Shown here in pieces: positions 8,626 to 17,380 of a DNA stretch of 64,000 nucleotides (the stretch's first letter is position 1; every line of letters begins with the position of its first letter). A model generated the notes under the pieces. That model made no database searches. It saw only the letters and a list, made by a program, of their open reading frames with translations, and had not been told where the DNA came from. The stretch spans positions 21,738-85,737 of the forward strand of contig NZ_QEQQ01000024.1 of NCBI RefSeq assembly GCF_003097235.1, in the 5' to 3' direction. Both the position numbers and the translations under genes were made by a program. This DNA is from Pseudomonas sp. CC120222-01a. Lineage in GTDB: Bacteria; Pseudomonadota; Gammaproteobacteria; Pseudomonadales; Pseudomonadaceae.

Positions 8626-8754
8626 GACATCTCGCCCCTGCTAGCGACTGCGCTGCCGGTGCGATAAAACCGACCCCTCTGCATTCCCTTTAGCGCAAGC
8701 CAGCGCTATCCCAATTGATCATGGTGAAGACCAGTTACTCAGCTGGAATTCACC

Positions 8755-9090
8755 ATGATGCTTTCACCCTACCCCTTGCTCATAACCTACCTGGTTGCCC
8801 TTACGGCCGCTGCTCAGGACGTGCACGAGCGCTTGGATCTAGGACTGTTGCAGCGGCAGATCGACGCCATCGAGCTCTTGGCTGATCGAGCACGTAGCAG
8901 TGCTACCGGTACTGACCAAGTTCGTTATCGCTTCGACTACCCCAGGTTGACTGCAGACTTGGAGCGCGTTCGGCACGGGATCAGCAAATACCTGTCCCCC
9001 TCACGCGCACAGCCGGCCGATCTGGTCGAGCTGACCGGTGATTACCGGGCTGAAACACCTGACTCGGGCCCTCCCCATGAGCATGACTGA
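8755..9090 (+). CDS. ICE protein, RAQPRD family (TIGR01690)
   Basis: A 111-aa protein with an N-terminal signal-like hydrophobic stretch (residues 1-20). It then has the family pattern: a helix with LLQRQIDAIELLADRA, an RYRFDYPRL segment, then DLERVRHGISKYLSPSRAQPADLVELTGDYR. The RAQPAD stretch corresponds to the motif that names the RAQPRD family. The role in conjugation is unknown; periplasmic location is inferred. It restarts the transfer operon after the cargo block. Its end overlaps the next start. Confidence 0.82.
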   Translation: MMLSPYPLLITYLVALTAAAQDVHERLDLGLLQRQIDAIELLADRARSSATGTDQVRYRFDYPRLTADLERVRHGISKYLSPSRAQPADLVELTGDYRAETPDSGPPHEHD

Positions 9091-9316
9091 CGCCCAACTC
9101 AGCGCGTTCTCCGCCGTGGCCGGGTTTACGCCGCAACTCAGCTCGGTGCTGTGGCGCTCATCGGTGTTGGTGCTCGCGTTGCTCTGGTGTACCTGGGCAC
9201 TGTGGACCGGCTACCGCGGTTGGGCGGCCGGTAACCTCAATTTTGGAGCGCTCGGCGGCAGCACGCTGCGCCTAGCCCTCGCCCTGATCGTGCTCATGTT
9301 TTTCATGCTGTCGTAA
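9077..9316 (+). CDS. ICE membrane protein, TIGR03758 (PFL_4701) family
   Basis: A 79-aa protein starting MSMTDAQLSAFSAVAGF. The ATG at 9077 overlaps the end of the RAQPRD gene and is preferred over 9038, which would give a longer overlap. Two membrane segments lie at about residues 22-42 and 60-78. Size, order and sequence fit TIGR03758, a small inner-membrane component of type G mating apparatus whose exact role is unknown. Confidence 0.8.
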   Translation: MSMTDAQLSAFSAVAGFTPQLSSVLWRSSVLVLALLWCTWALWTGYRGWAAGNLNFGALGGSTLRLALALIVLMFFMLS

Positions 9317-9331
9317 CCCGGAGACCTTGCC

Positions 9332-9709
9332 ATGAAACTCTTACGCCATAGCCACCGTCCGCTTCTCCTGCTGCGCGATACCTATTCGAAAGCCGTGTGC
9401 GGCAGCCTGGTACTGCTGAGTTCGACGTTTGCCAGGGCCGACCTGCCGACCATGGAGGCGCCCTCCCGGGGTGAAGGTTCAGGGCTGATCGATACCATCA
9501 AGAACTACGCCTACGACGGCGGCATCCTGCTCGGCCTGTTGATCGCCACCCTCGCCTTTCTCGGCGTGGCCTGGCATTCGCTCACCGTCTACGCCGATGT
9601 GCAGAACCAGCGCAAGACCTGGAAAGACCTCGGTGCCGTGGTTGGGGTCGGCGCGCTGCTGGTGGTGGTGATCCTGTGGTTCCTCACCAAAGCCGCGACG
9701 ATTCTGTGA
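9332..9709 (+). CDS. ICE protein, TIGR03745 family
   Basis: A 125-aa protein with a long N-terminal signal region (residues ~1-35, cleavage likely near STFARA). Two hydrophobic segments follow around 58-78 and 95-120. This layout resembles VirB2-like pilin precursors, which have a signal peptide followed by two membrane helices, and the TIGR03745 family occupies this operon position. A pilin role is inference. The next gene starts 7 bases downstream. Confidence 0.82.
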   Translation: MKLLRHSHRPLLLLRDTYSKAVCGSLVLLSSTFARADLPTMEAPSRGEGSGLIDTIKNYAYDGGILLGLLIATLAFLGVAWHSLTVYADVQNQRKTWKDLGAVVGVGALLVVVILWFLTKAATIL

Positions 9710-9716
9710 GGTCCTC

Positions 9717-10118
9717 ATGTCCGACGTCCCTGCCACGCTGCCTGACGGCACACTGACCTTCCTCCCGGAACGCCTCAACCGTGACCCGGCCGTCCTGCGC
9801 GGCCTCACCAACGACGAGATGTGGGTCGCCCTGATCGTTGGTGCCGCGCTGGGCGTGATCCTCGGTGCACCGCTGGCGGTGGCCACCGCCTCCATCGCGA
9901 CTTTACCCACCTGCATGTTCTTGTGCACGGCGTTGGTGTTGCTCGGCGGCGGCAAGCTGCTGCGCCGGGCCAAGCGTGCCCGCCCCGAAACCTGGTTGTA
10001 CCGGCGCCTGCAGTGGCAACTGGCGATGCATTGGGGAATCGGCACCCACCAGTTGATCCTGCATTCGGGGCCATGGAGCGTACGCCGGACTCGCCGGCAC
10101 GTGAGGACTACGTCATGA
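9717..10118 (+). CDS. ICE membrane protein, TIGR03750 family
   Basis: A 133-aa protein. Residues ~1-25 contain the family hallmark LPDGTLTFLPERLNRDPAVLRGLT. Two hydrophobic segments (about 36-58 and 60-80) follow, then a basic tail. Small VirB3-like proteins have this shape and TIGR03750 is the family found here in type G systems. Its stop overlaps the next start (ATGA at 10115). Confidence 0.85.
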   Translation: MSDVPATLPDGTLTFLPERLNRDPAVLRGLTNDEMWVALIVGAALGVILGAPLAVATASIATLPTCMFLCTALVLLGGGKLLRRAKRARPETWLYRRLQWQLAMHWGIGTHQLILHSGPWSVRRTRRHVRTTS

Positions 10119-10753
10119 GCCGCTTCCGCAACAAGGTGGATGCGCAGCAGGCGCATATTTTCAGCCTGCGCCTGGCCGTGGCAGTCCTGGCGCTGCTGTG
10201 CGGCGGGCTGTGGTACGGCTGGCAGGCCGCGCCCTCCGAGCTCACCGTTCACGTACCGCCTGATCTGCGCTCGGGCAGCACGCGCAAATGGTGGGACGTG
10301 CCGCCGGAAAACATCTACGCCTTCGCCCTGTACATCTTCGGCCAACTCAACCGCTGGCCTACCGACGGTGAGGTCGACTACCACCGTGCCATTTTTGCCC
10401 TGCAGCCTTACCTGACGCCGGCGTGCAAGACGTTCTTCGACGGCGACTTCGAATATCGCAAGGCCGCCGGCGAACTGCGTGGCCGGGTGCGCGGGGTATA
10501 CGAGGTGCTGGGCCGCGGCTACAGCGACGACCCCGACCTGCGGGTGAAGCAGCTGGATAAGCACAGCTGGCTGGTCAAGCTCGACCTCAATGCCGACGAA
10601 TACTACGCCGCCGAGCCGGTGAAGCGCGTGGTGGTGCGCTATCCGCTGCGGGTGGTGCGCTTCGACGTCGACCCTGAACGCAACAAATGGGGCCTGGCCC
10701 TGGACTGCTACGAAGGCACACCGCAGAAGCTGACACTGCCGGGAGGTGCGTAA
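10115..10753 (+). CDS. ICE protein, TIGR03746 (PFL_4703) family
   Basis: A 212-aa protein with one N-terminal membrane segment (residues ~19-38) and a periplasmic domain beginning with HVPPDLRSGSTRKWWDVPPENIYAFALYIFGQLNRWP. This is a typical VirB8-like topology and the TIGR03746 signature. The ATG at 10115 overlaps the preceding stop. It probably belongs to the inner-membrane assembly platform of the mating channel (inference from topology). Confidence 0.87.
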   Translation: MSRFRNKVDAQQAHIFSLRLAVAVLALLCGGLWYGWQAAPSELTVHVPPDLRSGSTRKWWDVPPENIYAFALYIFGQLNRWPTDGEVDYHRAIFALQPYLTPACKTFFDGDFEYRKAAGELRGRVRGVYEVLGRGYSDDPDLRVKQLDKHSWLVKLDLNADEYYAAEPVKRVVVRYPLRVVRFDVDPERNKWGLALDCYEGTPQKLTLPGGA

Positions 10754-11559
10754 TGATGCGTGTCTTGATCCTGATTCTAGTGATGGCCAGCGGCTGGTGT
10801 TCTGAGGTCGGCGCCGTCGAGGTCAAATACTGGGACCGCCTGCCCTTGGCCGTTCCGCTCACGGTGGGCCAGGAGCGGGTCCTGATGCTGGATGAAGATG
10901 TTCGTGTCGGACTGCCCAGCGCGATCGCTAGCAAGCTTCGCGTGCAGTCGGTCGGCGGGACGGTGTACCTGCGCGCCGCGGAAGCGCTGCCCCCTACCCG
11001 GCTGCAGCTGCAGTCGGTGAAGACGGGCGACATCATCCTGATCGATATCGAGGCGCTTGAGGGCAGCGAGGCGCTGGAGCCGGTCAAGATCGTGGCCCAG
11101 GCGCAGTCGCCGGACATGGAAGTCGCGAAGGATGCCGCACCCGCGGCAACGCCAATCCCGGTGGTGCTTACCCGCTATGCCGCACAGAACCTCTATGCGC
11201 CTCTGCGTACCGTGGCGCCCTTGCCCGGTGTGCGGCGTGTGCCGCTGACCGACTCCATCGCATTCAGCACCTTGCTGCCCACCGAGCGGGTTTCGATCAA
11301 GGCGCTTGCTGCGTGGCGGCTGGGCGACTACTGGGTAACGGCGGTAAAGATCGTGAATCGCGGGCCCGGCAAGGTCGCGCTGGACCCGCGTCACCTGCAG
11401 GCCACGCTGTACGCCGCAACGTTCCAGCACCCGGACCTTGGCCTCGCCGGCACGCCTGAAGACACCACCGTGGCCTACCTGGTTACCCGCGGCGGGGGCT
11501 TGAAGCACGCGCTGCTGTTACCCCTGCCAAAACCGGAGGCTGACGACCATGAAAGCTAA
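10753..11559 (+). CDS. ICE protein, TIGR03749 (PFL_4704) family
   Basis: A 268-aa exported protein. Two consecutive ATG codons start at 10753, the first overlapping the previous stop. Residues 1-22 form a signal peptide (MMRVLILILVMASGWCSEVGA). The mature N-terminus, VKYWDRLPLAVPLTVGQERVLMLDEDVRVGLP, is typical of TIGR03749, which resembles TraK/VirB9-type outer-membrane core proteins. The C-terminal part has a second beta-rich domain. It overlaps the next gene by 11 bases. Confidence 0.87.
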   Translation: MMRVLILILVMASGWCSEVGAVEVKYWDRLPLAVPLTVGQERVLMLDEDVRVGLPSAIASKLRVQSVGGTVYLRAAEALPPTRLQLQSVKTGDIILIDIEALEGSEALEPVKIVAQAQSPDMEVAKDAAPAATPIPVVLTRYAAQNLYAPLRTVAPLPGVRRVPLTDSIAFSTLLPTERVSIKALAAWRLGDYWVTAVKIVNRGPGKVALDPRHLQATLYAATFQHPDLGLAGTPEDTTVAYLVTRGGGLKHALLLPLPKPEADDHES

Positions 11560-13057
11560 CGGCCTGCTGAAGTGGTTGGTGCCCGGTATCCTGCTCGGCA
11601 TCGTGCTGATCATCGGCAAATCTTGGGTGACCACGCCGGACGGCCAGCCCGCTCATGATCCGGACAAAACCACGCTCAGCGCGGAACAGGCCAAGGCCTT
11701 GGGCATCGCGGGCGACACCCCGCGCGACACCGTGGCCACTCTGATCGGCCAGGTCAAGGCGATGCGCAGCGAGATGCAGACGCTGAAGAAAGGCAACGAT
11801 GCGCTGCAGACCGAAAACAATCGGCTGCGCTCGCGCGAAGGCAATATCGACACGCGCATCCAGAGCACTTTGAGCAGCGTCACCCAGCAGGTCACCGAGC
11901 AGCGCCAGCAGGCCAATGATGCCCGGCAGAAGGCCGAACAGCAGCACCGCGAAACTCAGGGCCTGCTATCCAAGCTCAAGGACCAGCTCACCAACAAGCC
12001 GGCCGCGAAGTCGGATCTCCCCGAAGGCTTTGGCCTTGAGCCCGGCGACGAGCAACAGTTTTCGGGTGCGCAATCAGCGCCTGACGCCGTGCAGTGGATC
12101 GAGCCGTCGAATGCGCGTACCGGCCAGGACGACGCCAGCAAAGCTGACGGTGCGCTGTCATCGCTGACGTCGACGTTCAAGGACCTGCACGGCCTGGACA
12201 ACAACGCCATCGACCGTGGCCAGGACCGCTTGCGTGCCGTCGCCAAAGGCGAGCGTGACCTGGAGAACGCTCAGGACCGCGCCGAGGGAGCCAGGCCCGT
12301 CTACACCCTCCCGGAAAACTCGACACTGATGGGCTCGATCGCCATGACCGCGCTGATTGGCCGGGTCCCAGTGGACGGCACCGTGAACGACCCTTATCCG
12401 TTCAAGGTACTGGTGGGCCCGGACAACCTCACCGCCAATGGCATTGACCTGCCGGACGTGGTTGGCGCGGTCATGAGCGGCACCGCTGCCGGCGACTGGA
12501 CGCTGTCCTGCGTGCGCGGCCAGGTCGAGTCGATCACCTTTGTCTTCAGCGACGGTACCGTCCGCACGGTGCCACAGCCGCAGAAGGTCGTCAGCCGCAA
12601 TCGCAGCAACGCCCAGACCTCGGACACCGAGAAGATCCGTGGCGGGCTGGGCTACATCTCCGATCCCCACGGCATTCCCTGCATCTCCGGCGAGCGCCGC
12701 TCCAACGCCCAGCAATACCTGGGCAGCCAGAGCCTCATCACCGCGGCCGGCGCCGGCTTCGCCGCAGCCCTGGGCAGCGAGCAGACCAACACCTCGTTCA
12801 TCAACTCCGCCAGCGGCAGCCTGGGCATGACGCAGAACAGCGGCAACAGCGTACTGAACTCAGTCATCAGCGGTGGTATTGGCGATATCCGGGAGTGGAT
12901 CAACAAGCTCTATGGTGAAGCCTTTGCCGCCATCTACGTGCCGCCGGGGGCCAAGGTGGCCCTGCACCTGGATCACGAAATCAGCATCGACTACGAGCCG
13001 AAAGGCCGGAGAGTGAACCATGAAAGCCCATCCGTTTCGGTACTGGATCTGGATTAG
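11549..13057 (+). CDS. ICE protein, TIGR03752 (PFL_4705) family, TraB/VirB10-like
   Basis: A 502-aa protein. A single membrane segment lies at residues ~8-25. A coiled coil rich in Gln, Arg and Glu spans about 65-150. A C-terminal beta-rich domain from about 245 contains the outer-membrane-antenna-like region with GSLGMTQNSGNSVLNSVISGGIGDIREW. This is the TraB/VirB10 layout, the scaffold that spans both membranes of a type IV secretion channel. Its C-terminus overlaps the lipoprotein gene by 38 bases in another frame. Confidence 0.88.
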   Translation: MKANGLLKWLVPGILLGIVLIIGKSWVTTPDGQPAHDPDKTTLSAEQAKALGIAGDTPRDTVATLIGQVKAMRSEMQTLKKGNDALQTENNRLRSREGNIDTRIQSTLSSVTQQVTEQRQQANDARQKAEQQHRETQGLLSKLKDQLTNKPAAKSDLPEGFGLEPGDEQQFSGAQSAPDAVQWIEPSNARTGQDDASKADGALSSLTSTFKDLHGLDNNAIDRGQDRLRAVAKGERDLENAQDRAEGARPVYTLPENSTLMGSIAMTALIGRVPVDGTVNDPYPFKVLVGPDNLTANGIDLPDVVGAVMSGTAAGDWTLSCVRGQVESITFVFSDGTVRTVPQPQKVVSRNRSNAQTSDTEKIRGGLGYISDPHGIPCISGERRSNAQQYLGSQSLITAAGAGFAAALGSEQTNTSFINSASGSLGMTQNSGNSVLNSVISGGIGDIREWINKLYGEAFAAIYVPPGAKVALHLDHEISIDYEPKGRRVNHESPSVSVLDLD

Positions 13058-13439
13058 TCTGCTGCTCGCCCTGCAGTTGAGCGGCTGCTCCACCAGCAAG
13101 GAGGAAATGCTGCCCCACGGCGATCAAACCATGCTGGACATCTGGAACGGCGGTGGCGCCATCGGTTCCCAGCAGCAGTTGCAGGAAGCGCGCGGCGAAC
13201 TGCGCCGTCCAGTGCTCGACCCTGAGCGCCTGATAGGCGACCAAAGCGCTTACACCCGCACCGCCGCCAACGAGATCCGCGCTCAGTTCCCGCGCCTGCC
13301 CAACCCGGACCTGGTTATGTACGTGTACCCGCACCTGGCCGGTACCCAGCAGACCCCGGTGCCAGGCTACTCGACCGTGTTTCCGCTGTACGAGAAGGTC
13401 CAGTACGCGCTGCCCGGCGAACGCCTGGACGATCTGTGA
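13020..13439 (+). CDS. ICE conjugative transfer lipoprotein, TIGR03751 family
   Basis: A 139-aa lipoprotein. The signal peptide ends in a clear lipobox, LSGC, with Cys at residue 23, followed by STSKEEMLPHGDQTMLDIWNGG, a TIGR03751 signature. It probably sits in the outer membrane as the VirB7-like partner of the TIGR03749/TIGR03752 core. Its start lies within the end of the previous gene and its stop overlaps the start of the ATPase gene, so coupled translation is likely. Confidence 0.88.
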   Translation: MKAHPFRYWIWISLLLALQLSGCSTSKEEMLPHGDQTMLDIWNGGGAIGSQQQLQEARGELRRPVLDPERLIGDQSAYTRTAANEIRAQFPRLPNPDLVMYVYPHLAGTQQTPVPGYSTVFPLYEKVQYALPGERLDDL

Positions 13440-16180
13440 TGACCGATGACGCAAGTAGCAACCCGCCACGCTGGAAGCCCTGGCGCACGGCGCAGCGCCG
13501 GCGCGCTACGCTTGCCGACGAGGCCGCCCAGTATGCGCACAGTCCCAGCTTTGCCGATCACCTGCCTTGGGTTGAATACCTCGAGGACGAGCAGTGCTTT
13601 CTGCTCGACGACAACCGCTCGGTGGGCGCTGTGTTCGAACTGCAGCCGATCGGGACCGAGGGTCGTGAGCCCGAGTGGTTGATGGCGGCCCGTGACGCGC
13701 TAGAGGATGCGCTGCAGGACAGCTTCGACGAACTGGACCAGGCGCCCTGGGTGGTGCAGTTTTTCTGCCAGGACGACAGTGACTTTGCACCGTACCTCGA
13801 ACGCCTGGAGCGCTATATCGCGCCGAGGGCTCGCGGCACACCGTTTACCCAGGCCTTCTTCACGTCGATGCAGCGTCACCTCGACGCCATTGCTAAACCG
13901 GGTGGGCTGTTCGATGACCATGTCGTGTCCCACCTGCCCTGGCGCGGCAGCAATCGGCGGATTCGCCTGATGGTCTACCGCTGGCTCGGGGACCAGGGTG
14001 ACGAAGACGGGCAGAGCCCGACTCAGCTGCTGAGCCGCACCTGCGACCGCCTGGTGGCCTCGCTGCAGGCCTGCGGGGTCAGCCCTCGACGGTTGACCGG
14101 ACGCGACTTCTACGCCTGGTTGCTACCCTGGTTCAACCCGTCCCCTGCCTTAAACGACGAATCCCCCGCAGCGTTCTATCGACGCGTGCCCTATCCGGAG
14201 ACGGACGACGGTGAAGACCTGCCGCTGCCGTTCGACCACGATTTCGCCGAGCGGCTGTTTTTCCAGGAACCGCGCTCCGATAGCGAACAGGGCCTCTGGT
14301 ACTTCGATCAACAGCCCCATGCGGTGATGGTGGTCGACAAGCTGCGTAGGCCGCCGCATATCGGCCAGCTGACCGGCGAAACGCGTAAGGGCGAGGCGTT
14401 GAACGCCTTGTTCGATCAATTACCCGAGCAGGCGGTGATGAGCCTGACCCTGGTGATCACGCCCCAGGATGTGCTCGAGGAACAGCTGAACCGCTTAGCG
14501 CGCAAAGCCATCGGTGAGAACCTCGCCTCAACCCAGACCCGCCAGGACGTGGAAGAAGCGCGCGCGTTGATTGGGCGCCAGCACAAGCTGTACCGCGGCA
14601 CGTTGGCGTTGTACCTGCACGGTGCGGATGAACAACAGCTGCGCCAGCGCTCGATTCGGGCCGCCAACGTACTGCTCGGCGCCGGCCTGCAGCCAGTGCG
14701 CGTGGGCGACGAAGTGGCCGCCTGCAACAGCTACCTGCGCTGGTTGCCGATGGTCTACAACCCGGCACGAGACACACGCAACTGGTACACCCGGCTGCTG
14801 TTTGCCCAGCATGTCGCCAACCTATTGCCGCTCTGGGGCCGCAGCATCGGTACCGGCAACCCGGGCATCACCTTCTTCAACCGTGGGGGTGCACCGCTGT
14901 CGTTTGACCCGCTGTCGCGCTTCGACCGCTCGATGAATGGCCACCTGCTGCTGTTCGGGCCGACCGGCGCCGGCAAATCGGCCACCCTGGTCTCGATCCT
15001 GATGCAGGTCATGGCCGTGTACCGGCCGCGGCTGTTCATCGTTGAAGCGGGTAACTCCTTTGGCCTGCAGGGCGACTACTTCGCCACGCTCGGCTTGTCC
15101 GTCAACAAGGTGCAGCTCAAACCAGGCAGCGATGTAAGCCTGGCGCCGTTCGCCCATGCCCGGCGGCTGATCGAGCACCCGGATCAGGTGGCCAGCCTGT
15201 CGACCGAAGACCTGGATGAAGCCGCGCCGGACAGTGATGAGCAGCGCGACGTGCTGGGCGAATTGGAGATCACCGCGCGACTGATGATCACCGGTGGTGA
15301 AGCCAAGGAAGAGGCACGCCTGACCCGTGCGGACCGCAGCCTGATCCGCGAGTGCATCCTTGATGCCGCCCAACACTGCGCCGCGACCGAACAACAGGTA
15401 CTGACGCGGCATGTCCGCGATGCCCTGCGCCAAGTCGCCAGCGACGCCCATTTGCCTGACAAACGCCGGGAGCGCGCCCAGGAGATGGCCGAGTCCATCG
15501 ACCTGTTCTGCCAGGGTTTTGAGGGCGCGCTGTTTGACCGGCCCGGCACGCCCTGGCCAGAGAGCGATGTGACGATAGTCGACCTCGCCACCTACGCCCG
15601 TGAGGGTTACGAGGCGCAGATGTCGATCAGCTACATCAGCCTGATGAACACGGTGAACAACCTCGCCGAGCGCGACCAGTACCTCGGGCGGCCGATCATC
15701 ATGGTTACCGATGAGGGCCACATCATCACCAAGAATCCGCTACTCGCCCCCTTTGTGGTCAAGGGCACGAAGATGTGGCGCAAGCTGGGCGCCTGGTTTT
15801 GGCTGGCGACGCAGAACCTGGCCGACTTCCCCGACGCGGCGCAGACCATGCTCAACATGATCGAGTGGTGGATCTGCCTGAACATGCCGCCGGCGGAAAT
15901 CGAGGAAATCGCCCGCTTCAAAAAACTCACGCCGGCGCAAAAGGCGCTGCTGCTCTCCGCGAGCAAGGCCTCGGGCAAGTACACCGAGGGCGTAGTCCTG
16001 TCGAAGAACCTGGAAACACTGTTCCGCGCGGTGCCACCGAGCCTGTACCTCGCACTGGCCATGACCGAGCCCGAGGAAAAAGCCCAACGCTGGCGATTGA
16101 TGGAGGAGCACCAGCAGTCCGAGCTGGAGGCCGCCCTGCAGATCGCGGCGGAGATCGATCGCCTGCGCGGCATGTTGTGA
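13439..16180 (+). CDS. Conjugative transfer ATPase, TIGR03744 (PFL_4706) family, VirB4/TraC-like
   Basis: A 913-aa ATPase that powers the mating apparatus. A VirB4-type N-terminal domain spans about 1-450. Walker A (GPTGAGKS) is at about residue 506. Walker B with IIMVTDEGH is near residue 750. The C-terminal part shows WFWLATQNLADFPDAAQTMLNMIEWW. I place the start at the ATG 13439, whose A overlaps the previous stop; a GTG three bases earlier is in the same frame. Length and motifs are complete. Confidence 0.93.
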   Translation: MTDDASSNPPRWKPWRTAQRRRATLADEAAQYAHSPSFADHLPWVEYLEDEQCFLLDDNRSVGAVFELQPIGTEGREPEWLMAARDALEDALQDSFDELDQAPWVVQFFCQDDSDFAPYLERLERYIAPRARGTPFTQAFFTSMQRHLDAIAKPGGLFDDHVVSHLPWRGSNRRIRLMVYRWLGDQGDEDGQSPTQLLSRTCDRLVASLQACGVSPRRLTGRDFYAWLLPWFNPSPALNDESPAAFYRRVPYPETDDGEDLPLPFDHDFAERLFFQEPRSDSEQGLWYFDQQPHAVMVVDKLRRPPHIGQLTGETRKGEALNALFDQLPEQAVMSLTLVITPQDVLEEQLNRLARKAIGENLASTQTRQDVEEARALIGRQHKLYRGTLALYLHGADEQQLRQRSIRAANVLLGAGLQPVRVGDEVAACNSYLRWLPMVYNPARDTRNWYTRLLFAQHVANLLPLWGRSIGTGNPGITFFNRGGAPLSFDPLSRFDRSMNGHLLLFGPTGAGKSATLVSILMQVMAVYRPRLFIVEAGNSFGLQGDYFATLGLSVNKVQLKPGSDVSLAPFAHARRLIEHPDQVASLSTEDLDEAAPDSDEQRDVLGELEITARLMITGGEAKEEARLTRADRSLIRECILDAAQHCAATEQQVLTRHVRDALRQVASDAHLPDKRRERAQEMAESIDLFCQGFEGALFDRPGTPWPESDVTIVDLATYAREGYEAQMSISYISLMNTVNNLAERDQYLGRPIIMVTDEGHIITKNPLLAPFVVKGTKMWRKLGAWFWLATQNLADFPDAAQTMLNMIEWWICLNMPPAEIEEIARFKKLTPAQKALLLSASKASGKYTEGVVLSKNLETLFRAVPPSLYLALAMTEPEEKAQRWRLMEEHQQSELEAALQIAAEIDRLRGML

Positions 16181-16209
16181 GCGATACCGCCAAAACTGTT
16201 CGCAATCCC

Positions 16210-16404
16210 TTAGTTCAGCAAAAAATCGCCAAGAGCACATTTGTACTCTTTCGGTGTTTTGCCTGACTCGCTCTGCCAGATCAGCCGCCAGACGAAATCG
16301 ATAAACCCGGGCTCAGTTTGTTTCCCGTCCTCCCGTGCCGGATCCGAGATGCTGAAACTTGGCGCATGGATGCACACCGCTGCCACCTGCCGAGTGTTGC
16401 CCAT
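16210..16404 (-). other. Uncertain 64-codon leftward frame between ATPase and TIGR03756 genes
   Basis: A minus-strand frame ends in DFVWRLIWQSESGKTPKEYK and then a short tail. The end resembles the last helix of AraC-type regulators (G-F-x-D ... G-x-T-P-x-E-Y-R), but the preceding helix is not convincing. Its ATG overlaps the start of TIGR03756 on the other strand. It may be a remnant gene or a chance shadow. In related ICEs a TIGR03757 gene often precedes TIGR03756; I do not find it here. Confidence 0.25.
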
Positions 16405-17380
16405 GAACGTGACCGCCTCCACCGCCTGCAGATCACCGAAGCCCAGGAAGGCCGGCCGAAGTCGTGCCTTCACAGCGGCAGTTCTGCTCCTCGCGACCGA
16501 GCAGTGCCTGGCACTGACCACCCCGACCATCATCGCCTCCGTCACTTCGCTGCAGTGCCTGGAATACCGGGTCGTCGGCATCTGCTACTGGCTGCTGTGC
16601 ACGCCGTTCGGCTGCACGGTGCGCACCTCGCCGAAGGTTCGGCACTTCATTCCTGAACTGGTGGTGTCGAGCTACGCCGACACCGGGGGCAATCCCTGGA
16701 GCGAGATGTCCGCACTGTCGATGCAGACGTCAGCATCCCAAGGCGGTGGCAACCTCATAACGCCTTCGCCGCAGCGCGATAACCTGCCTCGGTTCAAGAA
16801 TGTCGACGGCATCGGGCACCCCGGCGGGGCTGCCCTGACGGCAATGGCGCACACGTTCGGCTATGCGTGCCCCAGCGGCGCCGTGCCGTTTGCGCCCTAC
16901 TACCTCAGTACGCTCGACCCGCTGGCGTGGCGCCAGGCCATCCCCGAATCCATCTACCCGCAAGCACTGGTCCCAGGACTGCGCGAGATCGGCTATCAGG
17001 CACTCGGCGACACGTGGGGTAGCGTCTACCCACGCCACGGTTTTCTGGTGCAGCCCGACGACTTCAAGGCCGGTGCCGTGATGGCTCAGCGCGCCAGCGA
17101 TTTCATCACTCGCGTTGGCCAGCCGCACGTCTATCGACCGCTGCAGCCGATGCCCGCTCCCGGCTACTGGCCCCCGCAGCCGGTGCTGGAAAACAACGTC
17201 AACAACCACCGCTGGCAGTTGCTCGTCCCTTTGATTCAGAACACCTGCGCCATCTTCCCCAGCCCAACGATCCAGAGCGCCGACGGCGCCTATGCCTGGT
17301 CGCTGTGGCGGCCCTACCGCTGTTGCCAGCGCATGGGCCAGACCTTCCTGTTCAGCATCGACTTTGACGGAGGCCAATGA
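16403..17380 (+). CDS. ICE protein, TIGR03756 (PFL_4710) family, TraU-like
   Basis: A 325-aa exported protein. The ATG at 16403 gives a basic N-terminus and hydrophobic signal (about residues 18-34, AFTAAVLLLATEQCLA) and is preferred over upstream in-frame codons back to 16241, which extend into sequence not like the family. The mature part has many paired Cys (CLEYRVVGICYWLLCTPFGCTVRTSP), typical of TraU-like TIGR03756 proteins folded in the periplasm. The end contains WRPYRCCQRMGQ. Its stop overlaps the next start. Confidence 0.85.
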   Translation: MNVTASTACRSPKPRKAGRSRAFTAAVLLLATEQCLALTTPTIIASVTSLQCLEYRVVGICYWLLCTPFGCTVRTSPKVRHFIPELVVSSYADTGGNPWSEMSALSMQTSASQGGGNLITPSPQRDNLPRFKNVDGIGHPGGAALTAMAHTFGYACPSGAVPFAPYYLSTLDPLAWRQAIPESIYPQALVPGLREIGYQALGDTWGSVYPRHGFLVQPDDFKAGAVMAQRASDFITRVGQPHVYRPLQPMPAPGYWPPQPVLENNVNNHRWQLLVPLIQNTCAIFPSPTIQSADGAYAWSLWRPYRCCQRMGQTFLFSIDFDGGQ

